A stretch of 64,000 bases of DNA. It comes from Halomonas denitrificans (GTDB taxonomy: Bacteria; Pseudomonadota; Gammaproteobacteria; Pseudomonadales; Halomonadaceae). Positions within the stretch are counted from its first letter, which is position 1; every line of letters starts with the position of its first letter. The position numbers and the translations under genes were made by a program. Positions 53,123-62,322 of the stretch are shown piece by piece. The stretch lies in NCBI RefSeq assembly GCF_003056305.1, contig NZ_PYVX01000001.1:1178001-1242000 (forward strand). The letters are read 5' to 3'. The notes beneath the pieces were generated by a model that ran no database searches, was not told where the DNA came from, and saw nothing but the letters and a program-made list of their open reading frames with translations.

Positions 53123-54190
53123 GTGCCTCTTGCCTTGCCCTCCCCCCTGACCGCCCTGCGGCGCTTCCTGCCCACCCTGGCGCTGGGCCTCGCCGGTGGC
53201 GCGGCGGCCTTCGCCGTCGACCTGCCGCTGCCCTGGCTGCTCGGCGCCATGCTCGCCACCACCCTGGCGAGCCTCTCCGGCATGCGGCTACGCTCGCCCG
53301 GGCGCGGCCGCCAGTGGGTCCTGGTGGTGATCGGGGTGATGCTGGGGACGGCCTTCACTCCCGAGATGGCCGGCGACCCGCGCCTGTGGGCCGTCAGCCT
53401 GAGCGCGATGCTCGGGGCCACGGCGGTGATGATGGGCTTCTCGGTGTGGTTCTCGCGGCGCATCGCCGGCCACTCGCTGGATACCGCCCTCTACGCCGGG
53501 GTGCCCGGCGGGGTATCGGCGGTCACCGGCATGGCGCTCTCCTCGGGTGCCGACCTGCGGGTGGTCGCCATGACCCACGCTGTGCGCATCCTGGTGCTGC
53601 TGGTCGCCATTCCGCCGGTGCTCGACGGTCTCGGCCACGTCAGCCTGAGCGCCGCCACCCCCGACCCGGCGCAGTGGCTGTGGCTGCCCGGCCCGGCGGA
53701 TGCCGCCTGGCTAGCCGGCGCCGGGGTGCTGGGTGCCTGGCTGGGACGGCGACTGCGCCTGCCCAACGCCCTGCTGTTCGGCCCCGCGCTAGTCTCGTCG
53801 GCGCTGCACCTCACCGGCGTCACCCACGCCGCCCTCCCGCCGACGCTGATCGCCCTGGCCCAGGTGATCATCGGGGTCTCGGTGGGGGTGCGCTTCAGCG
53901 GGACCTCGCTTGCCACCCTGGGCCACACCCTGGCGATGGCCGCGCTGCAGGCGCTGGGCCTGCTGGCGATCGCCATCCTCGCCGCCTGGGCGATCCACGA
54001 AGCGACGGGAGTGTCGCTGCCGGCGGCGCTGATCGCCTACATGCCGGGCGGGGCGCCGGAGCTGAGCCTGGTGGCGCTGTCACTCGGCATCGATCCGGCC
54101 TTCGTGACCGCCCATCACCTGCTGCGCATCACGCTGCTGATCCTGCTGATGCCGGTGCTGCTGGCCGCCTGCCGGCGCCTCGGTGCCTAG
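53123..54190 (+). CDS. AbrB-family membrane protein
   Basis: 355 residues from a GTG at 53123 (GGGAGA upstream); the open frame further upstream is a shadow of tctA. Ten or so TM segments, a duplicated AbrB-type (PF05145) domain: PLPWLLGAMLATTLASL with RLPNALLFGPALVSSALHL, and GVPGGVSAVTGMAL with YMPGGAPELSLVAL. Often found beside tctCBA; probably transport-related, function unproven. Confidence 0.88.
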   Translation: MPLALPSPLTALRRFLPTLALGLAGGAAAFAVDLPLPWLLGAMLATTLASLSGMRLRSPGRGRQWVLVVIGVMLGTAFTPEMAGDPRLWAVSLSAMLGATAVMMGFSVWFSRRIAGHSLDTALYAGVPGGVSAVTGMALSSGADLRVVAMTHAVRILVLLVAIPPVLDGLGHVSLSAATPDPAQWLWLPGPADAAWLAGAGVLGAWLGRRLRLPNALLFGPALVSSALHLTGVTHAALPPTLIALAQVIIGVSVGVRFSGTSLATLGHTLAMAALQALGLLAIAILAAWAIHEATGVSLPAALIAYMPGGAPELSLVALSLGIDPAFVTAHHLLRITLLILLMPVLLAACRRLGA

Positions 54191-54244
54191 ACCACGCCGC
54201 CATCCGTGCTAGGCTGGGCGGCGATTCCGCCGGAGACCCGCCCC

Positions 54245-55618
54245 ATGCCGCCGCCCCTCAACGACACGCCCCTCGATGCCGGACGCGATGACGAGGCGCT
54301 GACCGTCAGTGAGCTCAACCAGCGCGCCCGACGGGCCCTCGAGCAGGACGTCGGCGAGGTGTGGGTGGAGGGCGAGCTCTCCGGGGTGTCGCGGCCGAGC
54401 TCGGGACACGTCTACTTCACCCTGAAGGACGAGCGCGCCCAGCTGCGCTGCGCGCTGTTTCGTACCCGCGCGCGCTTCGTCGCCGCGCCCATGCGCGACG
54501 GCGACCGGGTCAAGGTGCGCGGCCAGGTGTCGCTCTTCGAGCCCCGCGGCGACTACCAGCTGATCGTCGAGGCGGTGCGCGCGGCGGGCGAAGGCGAGCT
54601 GCTGGCGGCCTACGAGCGGCTCAAGGCGCGCCTCGCCGCCGAGGGGGTGTTCGCCAACGCGCGCCCCCTGCCCTTCCCGCCGCGCCACCTGCTGGTACTC
54701 ACCTCGCCCACCGGCGCGGCGATCCGCGACGTGCTGGCGGTGCTGGCGGCGCGCTGGCCGCTCGCCCAGGTCACGCTGATCCCGGTGCCGGTGCAGGGCC
54801 GCGAGGCGGCGCCGGCGATGATCTCGGCCCTGGGCCTGCTCAACCGCCAGCAGGCGCTGGACCCCGCCCGGGACGCCATCCTGATCACCCGCGGCGGCGG
54901 CAGCCTCGAGGACCTGTGGGCCTTCAACGACAAGCACCTGGCCCGGGCGATCTTCCACTCCCGGCTGCCGGTGATGGCCGCGGTGGGCCACGAGGTGGAC
55001 ACCACGCTCGCCGACTTCGCCGCCGACGCCCGCGCCCCCACGCCCTCGGCCGCGGCCGAGCAGCTGGTGCCCGACCGCCGCGAGCGGCTGCAGCGCCTCG
55101 AGGGGCTGGCCGAGCGACTGGCCCGCGCCCAGCGCGCCCGCCTCGACACCGACGCCCAGCGCCTGGATCACCTGCGCGCCCGGCTGCGCCACCCTGGCGA
55201 GGTGCTGGCGGCGCGTCGCCAGCAGCTCGATCAGCTGGAGGCGCGGCTGCACCGGGCCGTGCGCTCGCGCCTCGACCAGCAGCGGCGCCGCACGCACGAC
55301 CTGCACCGGCGCCTGGCGCTGCGCTCGCCGGATCGGCTGACCGACCAGGCCGGACAGCGGCTCGCGCGCGCCACCCAGCGCCTGCATCAGGCGATGCCCC
55401 GGGCGCTGGCCCGCCACCGCGAGCGGCTGGGCGGCGTCGTCCGCGAGCTGCAGGCGGTGAGCCCGCTGGCGGTGCTGGGGCGCGGCTACGCGATCCTCGA
55501 GAACGACGCGGGCCGGGTGGTCCGCCGGGCGGCCGATACCGCCCCCGGGGAGCGCCTCGAGGCGCGCCTGGGCGAGGGACGCCTCGCGCTCGAGGTGCTC
55601 GAGGCGCGCGACGAGTGA
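54245..55618 (+). CDS. xseA: exodeoxyribonuclease VII large subunit
   Basis: 457 residues from ATG 54245 (GGAGA upstream). N-terminal OB fold (VWVEGELSGVSRPSSGHVYFTLKD), catalytic core with ITRGGGSLEDLWAFND and GHEVDTTLADFAAD, then a long Arg/Gln-rich coiled coil (~290-420) and a C-terminal strand domain (VLGRGYAILEN). Degrades single-stranded DNA with XseB, which is not in the window. Confidence 0.96.
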   Translation: MPPPLNDTPLDAGRDDEALTVSELNQRARRALEQDVGEVWVEGELSGVSRPSSGHVYFTLKDERAQLRCALFRTRARFVAAPMRDGDRVKVRGQVSLFEPRGDYQLIVEAVRAAGEGELLAAYERLKARLAAEGVFANARPLPFPPRHLLVLTSPTGAAIRDVLAVLAARWPLAQVTLIPVPVQGREAAPAMISALGLLNRQQALDPARDAILITRGGGSLEDLWAFNDKHLARAIFHSRLPVMAAVGHEVDTTLADFAADARAPTPSAAAEQLVPDRRERLQRLEGLAERLARAQRARLDTDAQRLDHLRARLRHPGEVLAARRQQLDQLEARLHRAVRSRLDQQRRRTHDLHRRLALRSPDRLTDQAGQRLARATQRLHQAMPRALARHRERLGGVVRELQAVSPLAVLGRGYAILENDAGRVVRRAADTAPGERLEARLGEGRLALEVLEARDE

Positions 55619-55696
55619 GCGTTCGCAGGCTGCGCGGGGCCGGCTCCATCGTCTAACGTTAAAACATCACAGTACGAGAGAGACGCCACCCGCCCG

Positions 55697-55724
55697 TTGT
55701 CGGGAACCCCGCGAGCCCCGACAA
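55697..55724 (+). repeat. inverted repeat in the peroxiredoxin leader
   Basis: TTGTCGGG (55697-55704) and CCCGACAA (55717-55724), a perfect 8-bp dyad with 12-nt spacer, 86 nt before the peroxiredoxin ATG. Could be a leader hairpin or operator; no T-run follows. Confidence 0.5.
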
Positions 55725-55810
55725 TGAGGAGAGGACCCGAACGGCCCGCACCGCCCGAGGGAGAGGCGGCGGGCCGGCAGCTTCACCCACCCAGAGAAGG
55801 GAGTTGCACC

Positions 55811-56464
55811 ATGTCACTGCGCATCAACGACGTTGTACCCGATTTCGAGGCCGAGACCAGCCAGGGCCCGATCCGCTTCCACGAGTGGATCGGCGACAGC
55901 TGGGCGATCCTGTTCTCGCATCCGAAGGACTTCACCCCGGTCTGCACCACCGAGTTCGGCGCCGTGGCCCGGCTCAACGCCGAGTGGCAGAAGCGCGGCA
56001 CCAAGGTGATCGGCGTCTCCGTGGACGGCGTGGAAGACCACAAGAAGTGGAGCCAGGACATCTCGAGCCTCGCCGGCTGCGACGTCGGCTTCCCGATCAT
56101 CGCCGACGAGGACCTCAAGGTCGCCAAGCTGTTCGACATGCTGCCGGCCGAGGCCTACCTGCCGGACGGCCGCACCCCGGCCGACAGCGCCACCGTGCGC
56201 ACCGTGTTCATCATCGGCCCGGACAAGCAGCTCAAGCTCTCCATGACCTACCCGATGAACGTGGGCCGCAACTTCGCCGAGGTGCTGCGCGCCCTGGACG
56301 CCCTGCAGACCGCCAACGGCAAGGGCGTGGCCACGCCGGCCGACTGGAACGTCGGCGAGGACGTGATCATCCCGCCGACGGTCTCCGACGAGGACGCCAA
56401 GGCGAAGTTCGGCGAGTACGAGACCGTCTTCCCCTACCTGCGCCGCACCAAGCTGCCCAAGTAA
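55811..56464 (+). CDS. 1-Cys peroxiredoxin (Prx6 type)
   Basis: 217 residues. Peroxidatic Cys in FSHPKDFTPVCTTEFG; Arg partner in TVRTVFIIGPDKQLK; C-terminal dimer arm (DWNVGEDVIIPPTVSDEDAK, YLRRTKLPK) typical of Prx6. Only one conserved Cys plus a second in LAGCDVGF that is not a standard resolving Cys. Reduces H2O2 and organic peroxides. Strong start context and its own terminator suggest high expression. Confidence 0.95.
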   Translation: MSLRINDVVPDFEAETSQGPIRFHEWIGDSWAILFSHPKDFTPVCTTEFGAVARLNAEWQKRGTKVIGVSVDGVEDHKKWSQDISSLAGCDVGFPIIADEDLKVAKLFDMLPAEAYLPDGRTPADSATVRTVFIIGPDKQLKLSMTYPMNVGRNFAEVLRALDALQTANGKGVATPADWNVGEDVIIPPTVSDEDAKAKFGEYETVFPYLRRTKLPK

Positions 56465-56490
56465 GGCACGCTCAGGCCGCGCACGACGAC

Positions 56491-56520
56491 GACCCCCTGC
56501 CGAGGCAGGGGGTCTTGCGT
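56491..56520 (+). terminator. intrinsic terminator of the peroxiredoxin gene
   Basis: Near-perfect dyad GACCCCCTGCC (56491-56501) and GGCAGGGGGTC (56504-56514), then TTGCGTT; the apex must open to a 4-nt CGAG loop. Confidence 0.75.
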
Positions 56521-56575
56521 TGCGGGGGAGTGACGAGGCCAGCGGGGCGAACGGCGAGCCGAGCGCCCGGCGGGC

Positions 56576-57970
<1,395 letters not shown>

Positions 57971-57985
57971 GTCATCTCTCCGGGG

Positions 57986-58555
57986 TTATTCACTCTGCTG
58001 TCGCAGGTTGATGTTCTGTTCGATGGCGGTGAGCTGCTCGAGCTTCTCGGCCATCGCCTCGAGTTCCTGGCTGAGCGCCTCCTTCTCCTCCACGGCGGCA
58101 TCCGCGGCGCGACGCCGCTCGGCCAGCTGGCCGGCCAGGCTGCGGCGCCCCTCCAGCTCGTTGAGCCAGTAGCGCAGCAGCGGCTGCAGCTCGCTCGGGG
58201 CGCTCGCCAGGTCGGCCTTGAAGAGCTCCGAGGCGCGGTTCCACTGCTGCTCGCTCCCCCAGGCGAGCAGCACGGCGCGCGACAGGCGGCGCACCTTGCC
58301 CTCGCCTTCCAGGCGCAGCAGGGTGGCCTCCCGCCACGCCCGGTCGCCCCGCTGGGAGGTCAGGCCGAAGGCCACCCACTCGGGCAGCAGGCAGTCGTCG
58401 TCCTCGAAATCCGGCAGCGCATCGGTGCAGGCTAGCGTGCCGTTAGGGGCATTCGGCATCGCCACGCCCGAATGGGGCGCGAGCGGCGCGGGCAGATACT
58501 GACATCCGGTCAGCCACAGCGTGGTCAGACACAGCAGCCAGGGGCGTACGGTCAT
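57986..58555 (-). CDS. qseG: QseG-like outer-membrane lipoprotein
   Basis: 189 residues; lipobox LWLTGCQY. C-terminal helix/coiled coil rich in Glu and Ala (RRRAADAAVEEKEALSQELEAMAEKLEQL). Identified mainly by position between glrK and glrR; in E. coli QseG interacts with the kinase periplasmic domain. ATG overlaps the glrK stop (ATGA). Confidence 0.85.
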   Translation of the reverse strand: MTVRPWLLCLTTLWLTGCQYLPAPLAPHSGVAMPNAPNGTLACTDALPDFEDDDCLLPEWVAFGLTSQRGDRAWREATLLRLEGEGKVRRLSRAVLLAWGSEQQWNRASELFKADLASAPSELQPLLRYWLNELEGRRSLAGQLAERRRAADAAVEEKEALSQELEAMAEKLEQLTAIEQNINLRQQSE

Positions 58556-60057
58556 GACAGGTCCTTGGTAGCAGCGTCACCCGCCAGGGCGGGTTGCGAG
58601 TTCGGGTCGCCCGACTCGGGCGACGGGGTCGGCCAGGGCAGGGTGAGCCGGAAGCAGACCGCCAGCCGCGGATCGTCCACCAGCGCCAGCTGGCCCTGCT
58701 GGAGGCGGGCGCAGTCGGCGGCCACCGAGAGGCCGATGCCGGAGCCCTTGAGCGGGCCCTTGCGGCGCGTCCGGCCCTGATAGAAGGCGTCGAAGAGTCG
58801 ATCGCGGTCCTCCTCGGCGATCGGTTCGCCGCTGTTGGCGACCTCGATCACCAGGCGATCCTGAAGCGCGCGGGCGCGGATCTCGAGCTCGCCGCCATCC
58901 TCGCCGTAGGCCACGGCGTTGGAGATCAGGTTGTCGAGCACCCGGGCGGTGGCGGTGCCGTCGAGCGCCCAGGTCAGCGGGCCGTGGAAGCAGCTGACCC
59001 GCATCTCCTTGTTGTCGAGCGCCAGGCGATGCTTGGCCAGCACCTCCTTGACCACGGTGGCGACGTCCAGCCGGGCAATGTCGAGCTGACGGCTGTGCTT
59101 GAGCAGGTTGTAGTCGAGCAGCTGCTCGATCAGCTGCTGCAGCTCGCGCCCGCTGGTGTCGATCAGGTCGAGGATCTCGCGCTGGCGAGGCGTGACCTCG
59201 CCGGCCACGCCGTCGGAGAGCAGCGACGAGCCCTCGCGCACGCTGGCCAGCGGCGTCTTGAGTTCGTGGGACATGTGGCGCAGGAACTGCTGCTTCTGGG
59301 CTTCGAGGTCGTCGAGCCGGGAGGCCAGCCAGTCCAGGCGCTCGCCCAGGGTGACCAGCTCCGCCGGCCCCTTGAGGGGACGGGGCTGGCGCTCGGTGTC
59401 GCCGCCCAGGCTGCCGATGCCGAGGATGCGCCGCTCGAGCTGGCGGATCGGCTGGATGATCAGCCGGGTGAACAGCAGCATCAGCACCAGGCTCGCCGAG
59501 ACCAGCGCCGCGGTCTGCCACCAGAGGCGGATCTGCACGGCCTCGGCACGGGCGCTGATGGCGTCGATGCGCTCGTCGATGCGGCGGTTGGTGGCCTGTC
59601 GCATCTCCTCGGTATGCTGGGCGAAGGGCAGGAAGTCGGAGAGCCGCGCCTTGAACTCTTCCAGCGGCAGATCGGGCAGCTCGGCGAGGTCGTCCAGCGC
59701 CTGCTCCAGGGCCGCCACGTGGGGATCATCGGGCAGCAGCTGGCGCTGCTGGGCCAGCAGCTGCCGGAACTCGGCGAGGCGCTCGTCGAAGATGTCCAGC
59801 AGCCCCTCCTGCTCGACCACCGCGTACTGCCGGGCGCCGCGCTCCATCTCCAGCGCCAGGGCGCCCAGCGAGCGGGCACGCCGGGTCTCCTCCACCGCCT
59901 GGCGGGCACTCTCGTCGGCCAGCCGAGAGAGCTCGGAGAGCGCCTGACCGGCTTGGATCATCAGCACCGCCAGCGGCAGCATCACCACCAGAAAGGCCAG
60001 CAACACCAGCTGCAACAGCGAGCGCGGACGCCAGCGGCGCGTAACGGCTGTGGTCAT
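58552..60057 (-). CDS. glrK: sensor histidine kinase GlrK (QseE)
   Basis: 501 residues from ATG 60057. TM1 ~14-36 (LLQLVLLAFLVVMLPLAVLMI), helical periplasmic domain ~37-180 rich in Leu/Gln/Asp, TM2 (TAALVSASLVLMLLFTRLII), HAMP (IRQLERRILGIGSL), H-box RHMSHELKTPLASV, ATPase (LISNAVAYGEDGG, KGSGIGLSVAADC). Phosphorylates GlrR; cell-envelope cue. An in-frame ATG at 60096 lies within the likely leader. Confidence 0.94.
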   Translation of the reverse strand: MTTAVTRRWRPRSLLQLVLLAFLVVMLPLAVLMIQAGQALSELSRLADESARQAVEETRRARSLGALALEMERGARQYAVVEQEGLLDIFDERLAEFRQLLAQQRQLLPDDPHVAALEQALDDLAELPDLPLEEFKARLSDFLPFAQHTEEMRQATNRRIDERIDAISARAEAVQIRLWWQTAALVSASLVLMLLFTRLIIQPIRQLERRILGIGSLGGDTERQPRPLKGPAELVTLGERLDWLASRLDDLEAQKQQFLRHMSHELKTPLASVREGSSLLSDGVAGEVTPRQREILDLIDTSGRELQQLIEQLLDYNLLKHSRQLDIARLDVATVVKEVLAKHRLALDNKEMRVSCFHGPLTWALDGTATARVLDNLISNAVAYGEDGGELEIRARALQDRLVIEVANSGEPIAEEDRDRLFDAFYQGRTRRKGPLKGSGIGLSVAADCARLQQGQLALVDDPRLAVCFRLTLPWPTPSPESGDPNSQPALAGDAATKDLS

Positions 60058-60163
60058 GAAGAGCGTTCTTTGCAGGAGAGTAAAGGGAACCACCATCGTC
60101 CATCCCTTAGGATACCAGAGATCGGCCGGCCACCTCGCGATCGTTCGGCCTCACCCGCAGGCG

Positions 60164-60190
60164 AAAAAAAAGGGCCGGCATGGCCGGCCC
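60164..60190 (-). terminator. strong intrinsic terminator upstream of glrK
   Basis: On the minus strand: GGGCCGGC (60190-60183), CAT loop, GCCGGCCC (60079+100 to 60172, i.e. 60179-60172), then eight T (60171-60164). The strongest terminator in the window. It ends a transcript coming from the argA-glrK gap, 107 nt before the glrK start. Confidence 0.9.
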
Positions 60191-60634
60191 AATACGCAGG
60201 GAACTGAAGGGTCTGGCGGTGTCACCGATCGACGGCCTGGTCCGACCACCGCTGACCTCACCATGGGCCAGAGGCCCCCGAAGCCATGGGAACGCCCTCT
60301 GCCACCAGGGGCCGGTCGCTCTCATGCGGGTGGCCGACCGGCCACCCCGCTTCGTTACTGGCGGCAGCGCCACGAGGGCGATGCCGCGCGATTCGATCCC
60401 CCCTGACCGGGTCGAGACCCGCGGGGGAGAGGCATCCTTGCCAGGGCATCCTTGCCCTCTCGATACCGATCCTTGCCTCTCGGCGGTACCGTCTCATCGC
60501 AACCTAAAGTCACACATCGCTTGGAGCAGACACTGGTCGCGTTCGGGGGACCGGGCGCACAGGGTAGTGATGACGCGGCGCCCCCTCGGCAACCGGAAAA
60601 CGGATCGAGCCGTATGACCCGCTTCCCTTGCTCA
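60164..60634 (-). ncRNA. candidate sigma-54-dependent structured sRNA with CsrA-type loops
   Basis: About 470 nt from the start predicted by the sigma-54 element (near 60634) to the terminator. No credible coding frame. Three CAAGGAU motifs (plus-strand ATCCTTG at 60434, 60448, 60469) all fall in hairpin loops: two are GGC-AAGGAU-GCC hairpins (one extended to AGGGC/GCCCU), the third sits between GGUACCG and CGGUAUC. CARGGAUG is the core CsrA/RsmA site. A further hairpin is GCGGGGUGGCCG/CGGCCACCCGC near 60328-60352. Could instead be a long attenuated glrK leader. Resembles CsrB/RsmZ in motif and glmY in position. Confidence 0.6.
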
Positions 60635-60644
60635 CCCTACCTAT

Positions 60645-60660
60645 TGCCAGGCGCGTGCCA
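60645..60660 (-). promoter_or_regulatory. sigma-54 promoter
   Basis: Minus strand TGGCAC-GCGCC-TGGCA against consensus TGGCAC-N5-TTGCA: perfect -24 box, invariant GC at -12, one mismatch, correct spacing. Directed towards the candidate sRNA and glrK. Confidence 0.8.
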
Positions 60661-60681
60661 ACGACCTCGCAACACCTTAAG

Positions 60682-60694
60682 AATCAGCAGGTTA
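60682..60694 (+). promoter_or_regulatory. IHF-like site upstream of the sigma-54 promoter
   Basis: AATCAG-CAGG-TTA matches WATCAR-N4-TTR exactly and is flanked by A-tracts. It lies 22 bp upstream of the -24 box, where IHF commonly bends DNA to bring a bound activator to the polymerase. Confidence 0.6.
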
Positions 60695-60892
60695 AAAAGG
60701 CAAAAAAACGGCATGGTCGAGCGAGGGAGGCCCGAGCGGGGGAAAACGGGGGTGTGGGCGGCCTGCTTCGTCGCCGAACGGCGACGCCTTTCGAGCCTTG
60801 ACGAAAAAGCCTTTCATTATCAGCGCCTTGACACGTCCCCCTACGGAGACGCCGCGGCGCCGGGCGACGCCTTCCGGCGACAGCCCGGCCCG
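60695..60892. other. argA 3' intergenic region, possible activator-binding stretch
   Basis: About 200 bp between the IHF-like site and the argA stop. A perfect 8-bp inverted repeat CGTCGCCG/CGGCGACG (60769-60786, 2-nt centre) could be an operator or part of the argA terminator, but no T-run follows. I found no exact TGTC-N10-GACA pair, the enterobacterial GlrR site. No gene seen. Confidence 0.4.
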
Positions 60893-62206
60893 TCAGGCGA
60901 GGGTCTTGATCAGGATCTTGGACTTGCGGGCGTGGTTGTAGGTATCGCGACGCAGGGTGGGCAGCGCCTCGATGCCGGCCAAGCGGAAGTCGTGCTCGAA
61001 GAACCAGTGGGTGGTGTGGGTGGTCAGGGCGAACAGCGACGAGAGCCCGAGCCGGTGGGCCCGGCGCTCGATCTCGGCGAGCAGCCGCTCGCCGCGGGCG
61101 CCGCCGCGGTAGTCGTCGTGCACGGCCACGCAGGCCAGCTCGCCCATCTCGGCCTCGTCGAAGGTGTGCAGGGCGGCGCAGCCGATGATCATGCCGTCGC
61201 GGTCGATCACCAGGTAGTCGTCGATCTCGTACTCCAGCCGCTCGCGGGAGCGCGGCACCAGCATGCCCCGCGACTCCAGTGGCTCGAGCAGCTCCAGCAG
61301 CCCGCCGATGTCGCCGAGCTCGGCCGGGCGCAGCTGCTCGTAGCGATGCTCGGTGATCATGGTGCCCACCCCGTCGCGGGTGAACAGCTCGCCGAGCAGG
61401 GCATCGTGATCGTGCCAGGAGAGCAGGTGGGTGCGGGCGACCCCGTGGCGCGCCGCCGCGCAGGCCGCGCCGAGGTGGCGGGCCAGCTCGCTGGCGGGGT
61501 CGGCCTGGCGGAGCAGCGGCGCGGCCTCGGCCGGGGTGAGCTGGCGCTGCAGCCGGCCGCCGGCATCGACCAGCCCGCAGGCCTCGCCGAGCAGGATCAG
61601 CTTGTCGGCGCCGAGCGCCGTGGCGGCGTGGTGCGCCACCTCGGCGGCGTCCAGGTCGAAGACCTCGCCGGTGCTGGAGAAGCCCAGCGGCGGCAGCACC
61701 ACCAGCGCCCCCCGCTCGAGCAGGCCCTCGATCGCCTGATCGCGCACCCGGCGCACCTCGCCGCTGCGATCGAAGTCGACGCCGTCGCGCACCCCCAGCG
61801 GCTTGGCCATCACCAGGTTGCCCGAGACCACGGTCATCTCGATGCCGTGCAGCGGCGTGTTGGGCAGGCCGGGGGAGAGCCGCGCCTCGAGCCACAGCCG
61901 CTGCTCGGCGGCCACGCGCTCGACCCACGCCATGATCGCCTCGTCGGCGACCCAGCGCCCGCGGTGGCGGGCCGGCACGATGCCCGCCTCGTCCAGCGCC
62001 CGCTGCACCTGGGGGCGGATGCCGAACACCACCACCAGGCGCACGCCCAGGGTATGCAGCAGCGCCAGGTCCTGGATCAGCTGCTCGCCTCGGCCGCTCG
62101 CCATGGCCTCCCCCTCGATCAGGATGACGAAGGTTCGTCCCCGATGGGCGTTGATGTAGGGCGAGGAGTTGCGAAACCAGTCGACAAAGGGGAAACGAGT
62201 ATCCAA
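60893..62206 (-). CDS. argA: amino-acid N-acetyltransferase (N-acetylglutamate synthase)
   Basis: 437 residues from a TTG at 62206 (GGAG 8 nt upstream) giving xDTRFPFVDWFRNSSPYINAHRGRT, the family start. N-terminal amino-acid-kinase-like domain (~20-290; FVILIEGEAMASG, VFGIRPQV), which binds the inhibitor arginine, and C-terminal GNAT domain (~295-437; LACVAVHDDYRGGARGERLL, the acetyl-CoA loop). First step of arginine synthesis. Frames extending upstream of the TTG are shadows of the Pit gene. Confidence 0.94.
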   Translation of the reverse strand: MDTRFPFVDWFRNSSPYINAHRGRTFVILIEGEAMASGRGEQLIQDLALLHTLGVRLVVVFGIRPQVQRALDEAGIVPARHRGRWVADEAIMAWVERVAAEQRLWLEARLSPGLPNTPLHGIEMTVVSGNLVMAKPLGVRDGVDFDRSGEVRRVRDQAIEGLLERGALVVLPPLGFSSTGEVFDLDAAEVAHHAATALGADKLILLGEACGLVDAGGRLQRQLTPAEAAPLLRQADPASELARHLGAACAAARHGVARTHLLSWHDHDALLGELFTRDGVGTMITEHRYEQLRPAELGDIGGLLELLEPLESRGMLVPRSRERLEYEIDDYLVIDRDGMIIGCAALHTFDEAEMGELACVAVHDDYRGGARGERLLAEIERRAHRLGLSSLFALTTHTTHWFFEHDFRLAGIEALPTLRRDTYNHARKSKILIKTLA

Positions 62207-62265
62207 GGCCGCGCTCCGGCAGCAGGTGAACGAGGGAGGGTCGAGCCTCACTATATCAGAGCCAT

Positions 62266-62297
62266 AAAAACGGCGGCACCACCGAGGTGATGCCGCC
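62266..62297 (-). terminator. terminator of the phosphate-transporter operon
   Basis: 12-bp stem with one wobble (62272-62283 and 62286-62297), followed on the minus strand by GTTTTT (62271-62266). Confidence 0.8.
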
Positions 62298-62322
62298 GCC
62301 TGGCCGGTCGGGCGAGATCGGG

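Noticed and set aside
60434-60477. Three ATCCTTGCC repeats considered as a CRISPR or tandem array
   Set aside because: Units are only 9 nt with unequal spacing of 14 and 21 nt and fit RNA hairpins on the other strand.
60107-60497. Minus-strand frames in the argA-glrK gap
   Set aside because: No SD, no family features, and one crosses the strong terminator; the region reads better as non-coding RNA.
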